Both the position numbers and the translations under genes were made by a program. A stretch of 64,000 bases of DNA from an uncultured Pelagibacteraceae bacterium (GTDB lineage: Bacteria > Pseudomonadota > Alphaproteobacteria > Pelagibacterales > Pelagibacteraceae). The stretch spans positions 38,424-102,423 of the forward strand of contig CACHJL010000001.1 in assembly GCA_902580135.1 (NCBI GenBank). Direction: 5' to 3'. Below the pieces are notes generated by a model that was not told where the DNA came from, did no database searches, and worked only from the letters and a program-made list of their open reading frames with translations. Shown piece after piece: positions 34,843 through 45,566 of the stretch (its first letter is position 1; each line of letters opens with the position of its first letter).

Positions 34843-35334
34843 TTAATACTTTTTTATAAAATTAATCATATAACTGTTCGCTCCAGGATTTTTGTCTCCT
34901 AAGCTTGCGTTTGATATATGATTATACGACATTCCAATTTCACTATTGCTTGATAATTCATAAGTAATTTGAATTTCTGTTTTAAATTCAATTACATGAC
35001 CAAGGTCTTTTCCATCACCCTCACTATATAAACCTGGAGTAAAACTTGGAGTAAAAGTTAATGCACCTGATTTATTAGGAATCTGAAAACCAGTATAAAG
35101 ATAGCCAGCGTTATCTGCAGTTATAAAAGCTCCAGTTACTGGCTGCAAAGTTCCTAAAAAACTCTCTCTATATAAATTTTCATTTATATGTTGAATTCCA
35201 AATAAGTTTGATTTTTTACCATCATCACTAAAATCAAACATGCCTGTATAAAAACTCCATTTATTTCCTGTATCAGCATTTGAAGACGTAATTACAATAA
35301 AAATAATAGTAAAAGTTTTTAATAATGTTTTCAT
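34843..35334 (-). CDS. lipid A 3-O-deacylase (PagL)-like outer-membrane protein
   Basis: Signal peptide; C-terminal SYNHISNASLGDKNPGANSYMINFIKKY matches the PagL H-x-S-N-A-x-L-G...NPG pattern. Confidence 0.78.
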   Translation of the reverse strand: MKTLLKTFTIIFIVITSSNADTGNKWSFYTGMFDFSDDGKKSNLFGIQHINENLYRESFLGTLQPVTGAFITADNAGYLYTGFQIPNKSGALTFTPSFTPGLYSEGDGKDLGHVIEFKTEIQITYELSSNSEIGMSYNHISNASLGDKNPGANSYMINFIKKY

Positions 35335-35349
35335 AAATAAATTTTTAAA

Positions 35350-35715
35350 CTACTTTATAGATACTTTTCTAACAATTAAAATACCGCCAAATATAAACAA
35401 AATCAAAGGAATTACCCAAAGTAAAATAGTATTTTGGCTAATTTCTGGTTCATAAACTATCCATTCACCATATTTATTTTTTAGAAAATCATATATTTCT
35501 TTCTCATTTTTTCCTTCATTTATTTTTTTATTAATTAATATTTTCATACTTAAAGCAAAATCTGATTGTGAATCATAAACTGACTGGCCTTGACAAATCA
35601 AACATCTCAAATTTTTGGAAATCTTATCAACTTGTTGGGAGTTAGCAGCGTTTAAATTATTTAAAAAAAATAATGTAAAGCTAAAAATATATAATATTAA
35701 TTTAATTTTTTTCAT
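35350..35715 (-). CDS. ccmH: cytochrome c maturation protein CcmH/CycL
   Basis: LRCLICQGQSVYDSQSDFA; YGEWIVYEP. Confidence 0.93.
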   Translation of the reverse strand: MKKIKLILYIFSFTLFFLNNLNAANSQQVDKISKNLRCLICQGQSVYDSQSDFALSMKILINKKINEGKNEKEIYDFLKNKYGEWIVYEPEISQNTILLWVIPLILFIFGGILIVRKVSIK

Positions 35716-36232
35716 TTTTAATAAGATTAATTATCTCTTTAAATTTTGCGTCATCTAAAGGACCAATATATTTTTTTACTAATATTTTATTATTAATTAA
35801 GTAAGTTTCTGGAACTCCTATGGCTCCTAATTCAATTGATTTAGTTCCATCTAAATCTACTAAAACTTCATGATATGGATTTCCTAAATCAGATAAAAAT
35901 TCAATTGCATTTGATTTTTTATCTTTATAATTAATTCCAATAATATCTATTTTATTTATATTTCTTAATTTTAATAAATAAGCATGCTCATCTCTGCATG
36001 GCAAACACCAAGATGCCCAAATATTAATTATTGAAAAACTATTATTAGTAATTAAATCTCCTAATAAAATTTCTTTTTGATCATTAAGATTTTTAAAAAC
36101 TAGACTAGTCTCAATTTTGTTTAAATTTTTTTCTGGTAAATAATTCTTCGGTTTTTCTAATCCCTTATAAAATACAAAAAAAACAAATAAGCTAAACAAT
36201 ATAATAATTATAAACTTTATATTTTTATTCAT
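35702..36232 (-). CDS. ccmG: thiol:disulfide interchange protein CcmG/DsbE
   Basis: IINIWASWCLPCRDEHAYLLKL; IGVPETYLIN. Confidence 0.93.
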   Translation of the reverse strand: MNKNIKFIIIILFSLFVFFVFYKGLEKPKNYLPEKNLNKIETSLVFKNLNDQKEILLGDLITNNSFSIINIWASWCLPCRDEHAYLLKLRNINKIDIIGINYKDKKSNAIEFLSDLGNPYHEVLVDLDGTKSIELGAIGVPETYLINNKILVKKYIGPLDDAKFKEIINLIKNEKN

Positions 36233-38096
36233 TTTTTTTTAAATAACTTAAAATACCACCAGCAGATATAAGTATTATAGAAAACCAAATCCACATCATT
36301 AATGGTTTAAACTGATATCGAACATTATAATAGCCATCATCTTTTATGACATTAAATACTAAAAAATTATCCGAATAAATAGTTGAATTTATAGCTGCCT
36401 CACTTGTTAAAGTTCTTGGTTGATTATAAATTCTTACTTCTGGATTCAAACTTATACTACTTTTTTCATCAGATATTTTAAAGTTTGCTACTAAAGATTT
36501 ATAATTATTTTTTTCTATAATTTTTATATTTTCAAATTTTATTATTTTATTTAAAAATTTTCTTTCGTCTCCAACTTTCATATTAGAAGAAAATTCTTTA
36601 GCTAAAGTTCCATTGAATAAAATACTAAGGATAAATAAACTAAAACCAAAATGAGATATTTTTTGTGATAAGGTTGAATTCTTTGAAAAGAAATCTTTTA
36701 TTGTTAAAAAAAATAAAAAAAAACCTAAACCAAATAAAGGTAAAATAAGCAGATAAGAAATTCCGTATAATTTTACTAATAAGTAAGAAATTGCAATTGA
36801 TAAAATAAATAAAATAAATTGATTATAGTTAATTTTACTTAAATTATCTTTAATCCATTTTATTTTTGGTCCCACTGCCATAAATAACAAAAATGGTATT
36901 AAAAAAGGGACTATTAATTTCTGATAAAATGGAGGTCCAATTGAAATTTTTGACCCATTAATTACTTCTAAAAATATAGGATATACAGTCCCAATTAAAA
37001 CAACTGAAAGAAAAAACATCATAAACCAATTATTAACTATAATAGCTGTTTCTTTACTAACTAAAAAAGTCTTAGTAAAATTTTTTAATAATTTTTTTTG
37101 AAATATAAAAAATATAGATATGGCTAATAAAACCAAAACAAGCAAAAAACATAAAATAAATATGCCTCTCGATGGATCATTTGCAAAAGTATGTATGGAA
37201 TTTAATATGCCCGATCTAACTAAAAAAGTTCCACCCATGCTTAATGAAAATGTGGCTATAGATAAAATGATTGTCCAAGATTGATAAATATTTCTTTTCT
37301 CAAGAACTATAATTGTATGAAATAATGCAGTTAAACAAAACCAAGGCATTAAAGATACATTTTCTACTGGATCCCAAAACCAAAAACCTCCCCAGCCAAG
37401 TTCATAGTAAGCCCAAATTGAACCTAACAAAATTCCAATAGTTAAAAATATCCAAGAAATAACTATCCATTTTTTTATATGTTTAGCCCAAATTTTATTT
37501 ACCATTCCATAAACTAAAGCGGCTAATGCTGAAGAAAAAATTATAGATGTGCCAACATAACCTAGATATAAAATAGGTGGGTGAATTGCTAATGCTGGAT
37601 CTTGTAAAATTGGATTTAAACCTGTGCCTTCTTTTGGAATTGGAAATAAATGTAAAAAAGGATTCGAAGTAAAAATAATAAATAATAAAAATCCAATTAT
37701 AATCAATTCCTGAAATAATACTGTTAATATTCTATATTTATTTAGTAACTTTTTCGAACTAATAAAAAAAATAAATAAAAAAATGTTTAAAACTAATAAC
37801 CATAAAAGCAAACTTCCTTCATGGTTTCCCCAGGACCCTGAAATTTTATAAAATAAAGGTTTGGTTGTATGTGAATTATTATAAACAGTTTCGTTGCTAA
37901 AATCAGAAACAATAAAAGCATAAATTAAGCTAAAAAAACTTATAAGGACCATTAAAGATTGAACTGATAATGCTGAAAATATTTTACCATCTAAATTTTT
38001 GGATTTATTCCTAATTACATTGGATGATTGAAATATTAAAAAAATAGAAGCAAATAATGCAATGAATAGTGAAAAATTACCAATTTGATTGATCAC
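36225..38096 (-). CDS. ccmF: heme lyase CcmF
   Basis: [49 protein letters not shown]. Confidence 0.97.
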   Translation of the reverse strand: MINQIGNFSLFIALFASIFLIFQSSNVIRNKSKNLDGKIFSALSVQSLMVLISFFSLIYAFIVSDFSNETVYNNSHTTKPLFYKISGSWGNHEGSLLLWLLVLNIFLFIFFISSKKLLNKYRILTVLFQELIIIGFLLFIIFTSNPFLHLFPIPKEGTGLNPILQDPALAIHPPILYLGYVGTSIIFSSALAALVYGMVNKIWAKHIKKWIVISWIFLTIGILLGSIWAYYELGWGGFWFWDPVENVSLMPWFCLTALFHTIIVLEKRNIYQSWTIILSIATFSLSMGGTFLVRSGILNSIHTFANDPSRGIFILCFLLVLVLLAISIFFIFQKKLLKNFTKTFLVSKETAIIVNNWFMMFFLSVVLIGTVYPIFLEVINGSKISIGPPFYQKLIVPFLIPFLLFMAVGPKIKWIKDNLSKINYNQFILFILSIAISYLLVKLYGISYLLILPLFGLGFFLFFLTIKDFFSKNSTLSQKISHFGFSLFILSILFNGTLAKEFSSNMKVGDERKFLNKIIKFENIKIIEKNNYKSLVANFKISDEKSSISLNPEVRIYNQPRTLTSEAAINSTIYSDNFLVFNVIKDDGYYNVRYQFKPLMMWIWFSIILISAGGILSYLKKNE

Positions 38097-38518
38097 TTTT
38101 TGTTATCCTTCAAAGCTTCGTTAACTTCAGGAGGCATATAATTTTCATCATGTTTTGCTAAAATTTTTACTGCCTTTAAATAAGATCTATCTTTTAAAAA
38201 TCCTTCAGCAACAACTCCCTTGCCTTCTTCGAATAAGTTTGGCACAGAGCCTTCAAAACTTACTAATAATTCATTTTTAAAATCTGTTATTATAAAGTTA
38301 ATTACAGAATCATTTGTTTTAATTGAACTTTTTTTAACCATTCCACCAACTCTGATTTTTTTATCTCCTAATTCAGTTAAATTTTTTATTTCAGATGGAG
38401 ATTTAAAATATACAACATTTTCCTCTAAAGCTTTTATAACAAGAAAAATAGTTAAGATTGCAGATAGAAAAATTAATAATATAAAAAAAGCCCGTAATTT
38501 AACTTTCTTACCATACAT
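38093..38518 (-). CDS. ccmE: cytochrome c maturation protein CcmE
   Basis: [44 protein letters not shown]. Confidence 0.95.
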   Translation of the reverse strand: MYGKKVKLRAFFILLIFLSAILTIFLVIKALEENVVYFKSPSEIKNLTELGDKKIRVGGMVKKSSIKTNDSVINFIITDFKNELLVSFEGSVPNLFEEGKGVVAEGFLKDRSYLKAVKILAKHDENYMPPEVNEALKDNKK

Positions 38519-38529
38519 GAAAAGAAAAC

Positions 38530-38763
38530 TTAAATTTTAGAGACAGAAGTATTTGGCAACAATTCTCTGTAAGTTTCTTGTTTTTTTGCTAACTCAACTT
38601 TTTCAGATGATAAATTTTTAAATTTTGCATCAAATTTTTTCTGTTCTTTGATTAACTGAAGTTTAATTGCTGAGTATAAAATAAAAAAACCAATTAAAGT
38701 AAATATAAATGATGACCATACATATGCTCCGTAGCCATTCATAAATAATATTTCATTTATCAT
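38530..38763 (-). CDS. ccmD: heme exporter protein CcmD
   Basis: Small single-TM protein [22 protein letters not shown] between ccmC and ccmE. Confidence 0.85.
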   Translation of the reverse strand: MINEILFMNGYGAYVWSSFIFTLIGFFILYSAIKLQLIKEQKKFDAKFKNLSSEKVELAKKQETYRELLPNTSVSKI

Positions 38764-39485
38764 AATCTATCTAATCCTTTGTTCTTAATTTTTATCAGTT
38801 CTGTATTATATTTCATTAAAAATATCAAAAGCGAAAATAGAGCAAATGCCGCAGTCATTATGGCCAAAGGAACAAGCATTGAAGAGTGAATTGTACTCTC
38901 TTTAAGCAAATTAATTGATGCAGGTTGATGCAAAGTTGACCACCAATCTACTGAAAACTTAATGATTGGAACGTTGATTAAGCCAATTATTGCGATAATT
39001 GAACTCGTCTTTATTGCTTTATCATTATCATCAATAACCCTCCAAGATAAAATATATATAAGGTAAAATATTGCTAATAATAACATGGAAGTAATTCTTG
39101 CATCCCAAGCCCACCAGGTACCCCAAGTAGGTCTACCCCATATAGACCCTGTAACAAGAGCAATAATATTAAATAACAATCCGGAAGGTGCTAGGCTTTT
39201 TGCAATTAACGAAAAATTTTTATTTTTAAAAATCAAAATTCCAAATGATAAAATTGATATTAAAGAAAATATTCCTAATGAAATCCAAGCTGACGGAACA
39301 TGTACATACATTATACGTACTGAATCACTTTGTTTATAATCTTCAGGCGACAATATCAAAGCCTCAGACAATCCTATTAATAAAACAATTATAAAAAGAG
39401 CAAAAACAAATTTTCTCAATCTGTTGATTATGAATAATGTATTATTTAGATTAAAATAATTTAGCATTAGTTTTTTATAGCACAA
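38760..39485 (-). CDS. ccmC: heme exporter protein CcmC
   Basis: RIMYVHVPSAWISLG; GRPTWGTWWAWDARITSMLLL; DWWSTLHQPASI. Confidence 0.96.
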   Translation of the reverse strand: MCYKKLMLNYFNLNNTLFIINRLRKFVFALFIIVLLIGLSEALILSPEDYKQSDSVRIMYVHVPSAWISLGIFSLISILSFGILIFKNKNFSLIAKSLAPSGLLFNIIALVTGSIWGRPTWGTWWAWDARITSMLLLAIFYLIYILSWRVIDDNDKAIKTSSIIAIIGLINVPIIKFSVDWWSTLHQPASINLLKESTIHSSMLVPLAIMTAAFALFSLLIFLMKYNTELIKIKNKGLDRL

Positions 39486-39514
39486 ATTTTTATGATTAAT
39501 ATTTTTAGATAATC

Positions 39515-39572
39515 ATTCTGATCAAGAATAAAGAGGGAGATAAAAAGAAGAATTATTATCCTTGATCAGAAT
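39515..39572. other. Intergenic inverted repeat (12-bp perfect arms) forming a candidate RNA hairpin
   Basis: ATTCTGATCAAG (39515-39526) and CTTGATCAGAAT (39561-39572). Confidence 0.7.
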
Positions 39573-39637
39573 ATAGCTATTTATAATCATCTGATGTGAC
39601 GAAGGTTTGAAAGAATTGTGTTTAAAAGTAGGCTAAT

Positions 39638-39958
39638 TTAGTTAGAAGGCTTAAAATAGCTAGAACCTTTTCTGCCTGAAAAAATCTCATTAATTAATGG
39701 ATGTTTTATTGGTTCCTCAGAGTCGTCTACTAACAAATTCTGTTCAGATACATATGCTTCATAGGTAATCTCATCATTTTCAGCTAGCAAATGATAAAAG
39801 GGTTGATCTTTTCTAGGCCTAACATTCTTAGGTATAGATTGATACCATTCTTCTGAATTATTAAATTCAAAATCAACATCGTAAATCACACCTCTAAATT
39901 CAAAATGTCTATGTTTAACAATATCACCTATTGAAAATTTTGCTTTTTGAATACTCAC
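39638..39958 (-). CDS. hspQ: heat shock protein HspQ (hemimethylated DNA-binding YccV-like)
   Basis: KFSIGDIVKHRHFEFRGVIYDVDFEF; QPFYHLLAEND...AYVSEQNLL. Confidence 0.92.
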   Translation of the reverse strand: MSIQKAKFSIGDIVKHRHFEFRGVIYDVDFEFNNSEEWYQSIPKNVRPRKDQPFYHLLAENDEITYEAYVSEQNLLVDDSEEPIKHPLINEIFSGRKGSSYFKPSN

Positions 39959-40035
39959 ATCCTAAATATGGATATTTGAAAAAAAAAATCAATAAAAAAA
40001 ATATGATTGTTTTGTTAATCTGCTAATATGTAGCA

Positions 40036-40587
40036 GTGAATAAATCATTTTTGAAATTTGTGACCGATATTGGTCCATTAGCAATATTTTTTTATTTTTA
40101 TTATATGAATGATAAAAATCTAAAAATAGCCATTCCTCCACTGATAGTTGCAACAATAATATCAGTATTATTAGTTTGGATTATTGAAAAAAAAGTTCCA
40201 TTAATTCCACTTTTAAGTGGAATTTTAATCTCAATATTTGGTGGATTAACAATTTATTTCGACAACCCAATTTTTATTTATATGAAGCCAACAATAATAA
40301 ATATTTTATTTGCTCTAGCTTTGTTTTTTGGAAAATATTTTACAAATGAACCAATTTTAAAAAAAATATTAGGAAAATCTATGCCATTAAGTGATGAGGG
40401 ATGGAAAATTTTAAATAATAGATGGATGTACTTCTTTTTTGGCTTAGCTATTTTGAATGAGTTAATTTGGAGAACACAGTCTGAGGAATTTTGGGTAAAT
40501 TTTAAAGTGTGGGGAATGTTACCAATTACATTTATTTTTACAGCTTTTCAAATAGGATTAATTAATAAATATAAATTAAATGAATAG
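40036..40587 (+). CDS. intracellular septation protein A (YciB/IspZ family)
   Basis: KFVTDIGPLAIFFYFYY; LNNRWMYFFFGLAILNELIWR; no canonical ATG alternative needed. Confidence 0.9.
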   Translation: MNKSFLKFVTDIGPLAIFFYFYYMNDKNLKIAIPPLIVATIISVLLVWIIEKKVPLIPLLSGILISIFGGLTIYFDNPIFIYMKPTIINILFALALFFGKYFTNEPILKKILGKSMPLSDEGWKILNNRWMYFFFGLAILNELIWRTQSEEFWVNFKVWGMLPITFIFTAFQIGLINKYKLNE

Positions 40588-40924
40588 AAATTTAAAGCTT
40601 GTAATAAATAATGTTTCTAAAGAAGAAAATCAAAAATATTTTTTCGAAAAAAAAGAGCTCAATATAATTCTTAACTTATATGCCAAAATGGTTTCGGAAG
40701 GATCTTGGAAGGATTATGGCCTATCTATTTCTAGTAAACAAGTAAGCTTTATAGTTTTTAAGAATGCAGCAGAAAATGCAATGTATAAAATTTGCAAAAA
40801 TTTTAAACCTACAAATAAAAATCTAAGATATTTAATCACAGATACAAATGGTAAAATATTAAAAAATTCTTTTGAATTAAAATCTTTACTAAACAAAACA
40901 GATTGGAAAAAATTAAAAAAATAA
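40580..40924 (+). CDS. DUF2794-family protein
   Basis: FEKKELNIILNLYAKMVSEGSWKDYGLSISSKQVSFIVF pattern. Confidence 0.82.
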   Translation: MNRNLKLVINNVSKEENQKYFFEKKELNIILNLYAKMVSEGSWKDYGLSISSKQVSFIVFKNAAENAMYKICKNFKPTNKNLRYLITDTNGKILKNSFELKSLLNKTDWKKLKK

Positions 40925-40925
40925 G

Positions 40926-41687
40926 TTATCTTCTTTGACCAAATAATCTTAGCAACATAATAAATAGATTAATAAAGTCTAAGTATAAAGTTAATGCACC
41001 CATAACAGCTTTTTTACCCATTAATTCACCTGTGTCTGAGGCAGCATACATATTTTTAATTTTTTGTGTGTCATAAGCTGTAAGGCCTACAAATATTAAA
41101 ACACCAATAATTGATATCGCAAAGTACATCATTGAAGACTTTAAAAATATATTAACGATTGAAGCAATTATAATTCCGATTAATCCCATCATTAAAAAAG
41201 ATCCAAGCTTTGTTAAATCTCTTTTAGTTGTATAACCATAAATACTCATTGCCCCAAAAGTTGCTGATGAAATAAAAAATACTCTAGTTACACTTAAACC
41301 GGTGTAAACTAATAAAATTGAAGAAAGTGACAGTCCCATTAAAGCTGCAAAAACCCAAAAAGTAGTTTGTGCTTTTGATGCGCTCATTTTATTTATTCCA
41401 AAACTCATATAAAAAACTATTCCTAATGGAGCCAACATTACAATCCATTTTAATCCTGATAAATAAATTGCATTTCCAAATTCAGTAAGAGCAATTATTG
41501 ATCCATTTGCATCTGTCACAACTGACATCTTGAATGAAAGTAGTGCTATAATTCCAGTTAATAATACTCCAGTAGCCATATAATTATAAACTTTAAGCAT
41601 GTAGGCTCTAAGGCCCTCATCCATAGCTACTGTAGTTTGTTGGGCTTCTTTTACTTTGTTTAATATATTTTGTTTATTAAAATCCAT
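40926..41687 (-). CDS. Bax inhibitor-1/YccA family membrane protein
   Basis: Seven-TM; GLTAYDTQKIKNMY; GALTLYLDFINLFIMLLRLFGQRR. Confidence 0.95.
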   Translation of the reverse strand: MDFNKQNILNKVKEAQQTTVAMDEGLRAYMLKVYNYMATGVLLTGIIALLSFKMSVVTDANGSIIALTEFGNAIYLSGLKWIVMLAPLGIVFYMSFGINKMSASKAQTTFWVFAALMGLSLSSILLVYTGLSVTRVFFISSATFGAMSIYGYTTKRDLTKLGSFLMMGLIGIIIASIVNIFLKSSMMYFAISIIGVLIFVGLTAYDTQKIKNMYAASDTGELMGKKAVMGALTLYLDFINLFIMLLRLFGQRR

Positions 41688-41758
41688 AACATTTATATAA
41701 TAGCCTTTTACTATTTATTCAAGATATCATAAAAACCTTAAAAAATATTTAATATTCA

Positions 41759-42793
41759 ATGAATTATAGAAAATTAGGCAATACAGATCTTAAAGTAAGC
41801 ACTATTTGTTTAGGAACTATGACTTGGGGAGAACAAAATACCCAAGAAGAAGGTTTTGAACAAATGAATTATGCATTAGATCAAGGAGTAAATTTTTGGG
41901 ATACAGCAGAACTTTACGCGGTTCCTCCAAAAGCAGAAACTTTTGGTCATACAGAAACAATAATAGGTAACTGGTTTGAAAAAAATAAAAAGAGAGACAA
42001 AGTTATATTGGCAACAAAAGTAGCAGGACCTTCGAGAAAATATATCAGAAATGGTGAAAATAGTTTTGTTGGAAAAAATTTAGATGAAGCAATCAATAAC
42101 AGTCTTAGAAGACTTAAAACAGATTACATAGATCTTTATCAACTTCATTGGCCTGAAAGAAATGTTAATAATTTTGGAAGACTTGGATATACTCATAAAG
42201 AAAATAATTGGAATAAATTTGAAGATGTTTTAGATAATTTAAAAAAATATATTGATAGTGGAAAAATAAGATACGTTGGGTTATCTAATGAAACACCATG
42301 GGGTGTAATGAGTTATCTTAAATTATCAAAAGATAAAGATTTACCAAGAATGATGTCAATTCAGAATCCTTATAGTCTATTAAATAGATCGTATGAGGTG
42401 GGATTAGCAGAAATTTCTATAAGAGAAAAAATCGGATGTCTTGCTTATTCACCTTTGGCAAGTGGGTATTTAAGTGGAAAATACAGAAATGGTAATTATC
42501 CTAAAGGGTCAAGAATAGAGAGAGATTTCGATTTTTGGACCAGATATAGAAATCCAAATGTAGAAAAAGCCGTAGATGAATACTACAAGATCAGTAAAAA
42601 ATATGCTCTTAACTTTGCTCAAATGTCCATAAAATTTTGTGAAGTTCAAGATTTTGTAACAAGTGTCATAATTGGTTCCACAACTATGGAGCAGTTGAAA
42701 ACTGATATAGAAAGTGTAAAAGTTAAATTAGACAAAGAGGTTATAAAGGAAATCAATGAAATTCAAAAAATATATCCAAATCCATGTCCATAA
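41759..42793 (+). CDS. aldo/keto reductase (Tas-like)
   Basis: RKLGNTDLKVSTICLGTMTWGEQNTQEEGFEQMNYALDQGVNFWDTAELYAVPP. Confidence 0.93.
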   Translation: MNYRKLGNTDLKVSTICLGTMTWGEQNTQEEGFEQMNYALDQGVNFWDTAELYAVPPKAETFGHTETIIGNWFEKNKKRDKVILATKVAGPSRKYIRNGENSFVGKNLDEAINNSLRRLKTDYIDLYQLHWPERNVNNFGRLGYTHKENNWNKFEDVLDNLKKYIDSGKIRYVGLSNETPWGVMSYLKLSKDKDLPRMMSIQNPYSLLNRSYEVGLAEISIREKIGCLAYSPLASGYLSGKYRNGNYPKGSRIERDFDFWTRYRNPNVEKAVDEYYKISKKYALNFAQMSIKFCEVQDFVTSVIIGSTTMEQLKTDIESVKVKLDKEVIKEINEIQKIYPNPCP

Positions 42794-43296
42794 TTAATCA
42801 AATTTTATTTCAATTATTAATATTATTTATTATTTCTTTTAAATTTGTAATAGCTGAAGATTTACAAAAGGTTGGAAAATTTAAAGACTGGGAAGTAATT
42901 ATGATTTCAGACGAAATGAATAAAGTTTGCTTTGCTCAATCGAAACCTGTACTACAATCTCCAAAAAAAAGTGATAGGGAAGCTAGATTATTTGTAACTT
43001 TTAGACCATTAGAAAAAATATCAGATGAAGTAAGCACTACCTCAGGCTATGAATATAACAGTCAAAATTCAATAATAGCATCTTCAGGAAAATCAAAATA
43101 TAAATTTGATATTGCACAAGATAATTTTGCATGGATATCGAGTAATAAAATAGAAAAAAGAATTATTAAAAGAATGAAAAAAGCATCAAGAATTATGATT
43201 ACTGCTTATAATAAATCAGGATCTCAAACAATCGACCATTATTCTTTGATGGGATTTACTAAAGCTTATAACGCTGCAAAAAAAAGCTGTACTTAA
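42784..43296 (+). CDS. invasion-associated locus B (IalB)-family periplasmic protein
   Basis: Signal peptide; KVGKFKDWEVIMIS...KVCFAQSKP; F..AYNAAKKSC. Confidence 0.75.
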   Translation: MSIINQILFQLLILFIISFKFVIAEDLQKVGKFKDWEVIMISDEMNKVCFAQSKPVLQSPKKSDREARLFVTFRPLEKISDEVSTTSGYEYNSQNSIIASSGKSKYKFDIAQDNFAWISSNKIEKRIIKRMKKASRIMITAYNKSGSQTIDHYSLMGFTKAYNAAKKSCT

Positions 43297-43300
43297 AATA

Positions 43301-44485
43301 ATGAAATCGAAAAAAAAAATAGTTCTCGCCTACTCAGGCGGATTAGATACATCTATAATTCTTAAATGGCTGCAAGAAAATTATAATGCAGAAGTGATTT
43401 GCTATACTGCAGATATTGGCCAAGAAATAGATAGAAAAAAAATATTTAAGAATGCAAAAAAATTCGGAGTAAAAAAAATTATAATTCAAAATCTTCAAGA
43501 TACTTTCGTTAAGGACTATGTTTATCCAATGATTAGAGGGCATGCAATTTATGAAGGCGTCTATTTATTAGGTACGTCAATTGCAAGACCATTGATTGCA
43601 AAAGACCAAATAAAAGTTGCAAAAAAATTTAAGGCATATGCAGTTTCACATGGAGCAACAGGAAAAGGAAATGACCAAGTTAGATTTGAACTTGGATATC
43701 ATTATTTTGGACCAAAAATAAAAATAATAGCGCCTTGGAGAATATGGAAACTAAAGTCTAGAACTGACTTAATTAATTATGCAAAAAAGTACGGAATTCC
43801 TATTCCAAAAGATAAAAAAGGTGCACCGCCTTTCTCTGTGGATGACAATTTATTTCATACATCGACTGAGGGTAAAGTTTTAGAAAATCCAAAAAATTCA
43901 TCACCTGAATTTATTTTTCAAAGAACTACTTCTCCTGAAAAAGCACCTAATATTCCAACATTTGTAACAATTAATTTTAAAAATAGTGATCCAATTGGAA
44001 TTAATGGAAGAAAGTTGTCTCCATCTAAACTTTTAGAAAAACTTAATCAATTAGCTGGAAAAAATGGAATAGGTAGAGTTGATTTAGTAGAAAATAGATT
44101 TATTGGTATAAAATCTAGAGGTGTTTATGAAACTCCTGGAGGAACGTTATTATTAAATGCTCATAGAGCAATTGAGTCTATAACGCTTGATAAAGAAACA
44201 ATGCACAAAAAAGACTCGGTAATGCCTAGATATGCAGAGTTGATTTATAATGGTTACTGGTACTCTAAAGAAAGATTTAAACTTCAAAAAATTGTCGACC
44301 TTAAAAGAAGTAAAGTAAACGGATCAGTTAAACTTAAGCTTTATAAAGGTAATATTACTATTCATTCTAGAATAACTAAAAGTAATGCTTATTCGATGAA
44401 AAAAGTATCATTTGAAGAAAATAAAACTTTTAATAAATCTAATGTAGAAAGATTTATTAATTTTCACAAAAAAAAACTTAGATAA
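43301..44485 (+). CDS. argG: argininosuccinate synthase
   Basis: KIVLAYSGGLDTSIILKWL; SHGATGKGNDQVRFE. Confidence 0.98.
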   Translation: MKSKKKIVLAYSGGLDTSIILKWLQENYNAEVICYTADIGQEIDRKKIFKNAKKFGVKKIIIQNLQDTFVKDYVYPMIRGHAIYEGVYLLGTSIARPLIAKDQIKVAKKFKAYAVSHGATGKGNDQVRFELGYHYFGPKIKIIAPWRIWKLKSRTDLINYAKKYGIPIPKDKKGAPPFSVDDNLFHTSTEGKVLENPKNSSPEFIFQRTTSPEKAPNIPTFVTINFKNSDPIGINGRKLSPSKLLEKLNQLAGKNGIGRVDLVENRFIGIKSRGVYETPGGTLLLNAHRAIESITLDKETMHKKDSVMPRYAELIYNGYWYSKERFKLQKIVDLKRSKVNGSVKLKLYKGNITIHSRITKSNAYSMKKVSFEENKTFNKSNVERFINFHKKKLR

Positions 44486-44498
44486 AATATTTTATAAA

Positions 44499-45566
44499 TT
44501 GATGAAAAAAATATTTTTATTAATATTAATTTTTTTTAATTTTTATTCATTTTTGTTAGCAGAAAATTTAAAGTTTAAAAAAATTGCCTCTTTAGATAAA
44601 CCTTGGGGATCATCATTTATTAGTAATAATGAAATAATAATAACTGAAAAAAGTGGAAAAATTAAAATTGTAAATATACTTACTGGTAAGCTAGCCGAAA
44701 TTGAACATAATCTTAATTTTTTAGAATATGGACAAGGTGGATTACTAGATATTCTTCATAAAGACAATTTTATTTACATATCTTATACAGAAAATAGGGA
44801 AAACTGGAAAACTAGCACTTCAATTGCAAAAGCCAAACTAAATAAAAAAAAATTATTATTTAAAAATATATTTCAAGCGAATCCACCTATTGACTCTGGT
44901 TATCATTTTGGATCAAGATTAGCTATAAAAGACAATTATCTTTTTGCATCTGCTGGTGAAAGAGGGATGGGGATGATTGCTCAAGATGCATCCAAACATC
45001 CTGGTAGTATAATAAGAATTCATTTAGATGGAAGTGTTCCTAAAGATAATCCAAGGTTTCAAGATAAACAAAAATGGTTACCAGAAATATATCAAATAGG
45101 AATTAGAAATCCTCAGGGCTTAACTGTATCCCCATATGATGGAAAAGTTTATATTAGCAATCATGGAGCTAAAGGTGGAGATTTTTTTGGTGAGGTTAAA
45201 AAAGGAGAAAATTATGGTTGGAAAATTTTAGGTTGGGGAGGAAAAAATTATTCAGGGATACCAATTGGACCAAAATGGAAGCCTGGCTTTACGAAAGCTA
45301 TTCAATATTGGGTGCCATCAATAGCAACTAGTGCAATTAAAATTTATAAAGGCGATGAATTTAAAGAGTGGAATGGACACGCTTTAATTACTTCTTTGAA
45401 AGATCAATCATTAAGAAAATTAATTTTTGATGATTTATCTAATATTAAAGAAGAAATTATATTTAAAGATAAAATAGGTAGAATAAGAGATATCATTATA
45501 CATCCTGAAAATGGAAAAATTTTCTTTTTAAACCCAGATGGATTACATTTAATGGAAAAGAATTAA
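44499..45566 (+). CDS. PQQ-dependent/soluble aldose sugar dehydrogenase family protein
   Basis: EHNLNFLEYGQGGLLDILHKDNFIYISYTE; GSIIRIHLDGSVPKDNPRF; QIGIRNPQGLTVSPYDGKVYISNHG. Confidence 0.88.
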   Translation: MMKKIFLLILIFFNFYSFLLAENLKFKKIASLDKPWGSSFISNNEIIITEKSGKIKIVNILTGKLAEIEHNLNFLEYGQGGLLDILHKDNFIYISYTENRENWKTSTSIAKAKLNKKKLLFKNIFQANPPIDSGYHFGSRLAIKDNYLFASAGERGMGMIAQDASKHPGSIIRIHLDGSVPKDNPRFQDKQKWLPEIYQIGIRNPQGLTVSPYDGKVYISNHGAKGGDFFGEVKKGENYGWKILGWGGKNYSGIPIGPKWKPGFTKAIQYWVPSIATSAIKIYKGDEFKEWNGHALITSLKDQSLRKLIFDDLSNIKEEIIFKDKIGRIRDIIIHPENGKIFFLNPDGLHLMEKN

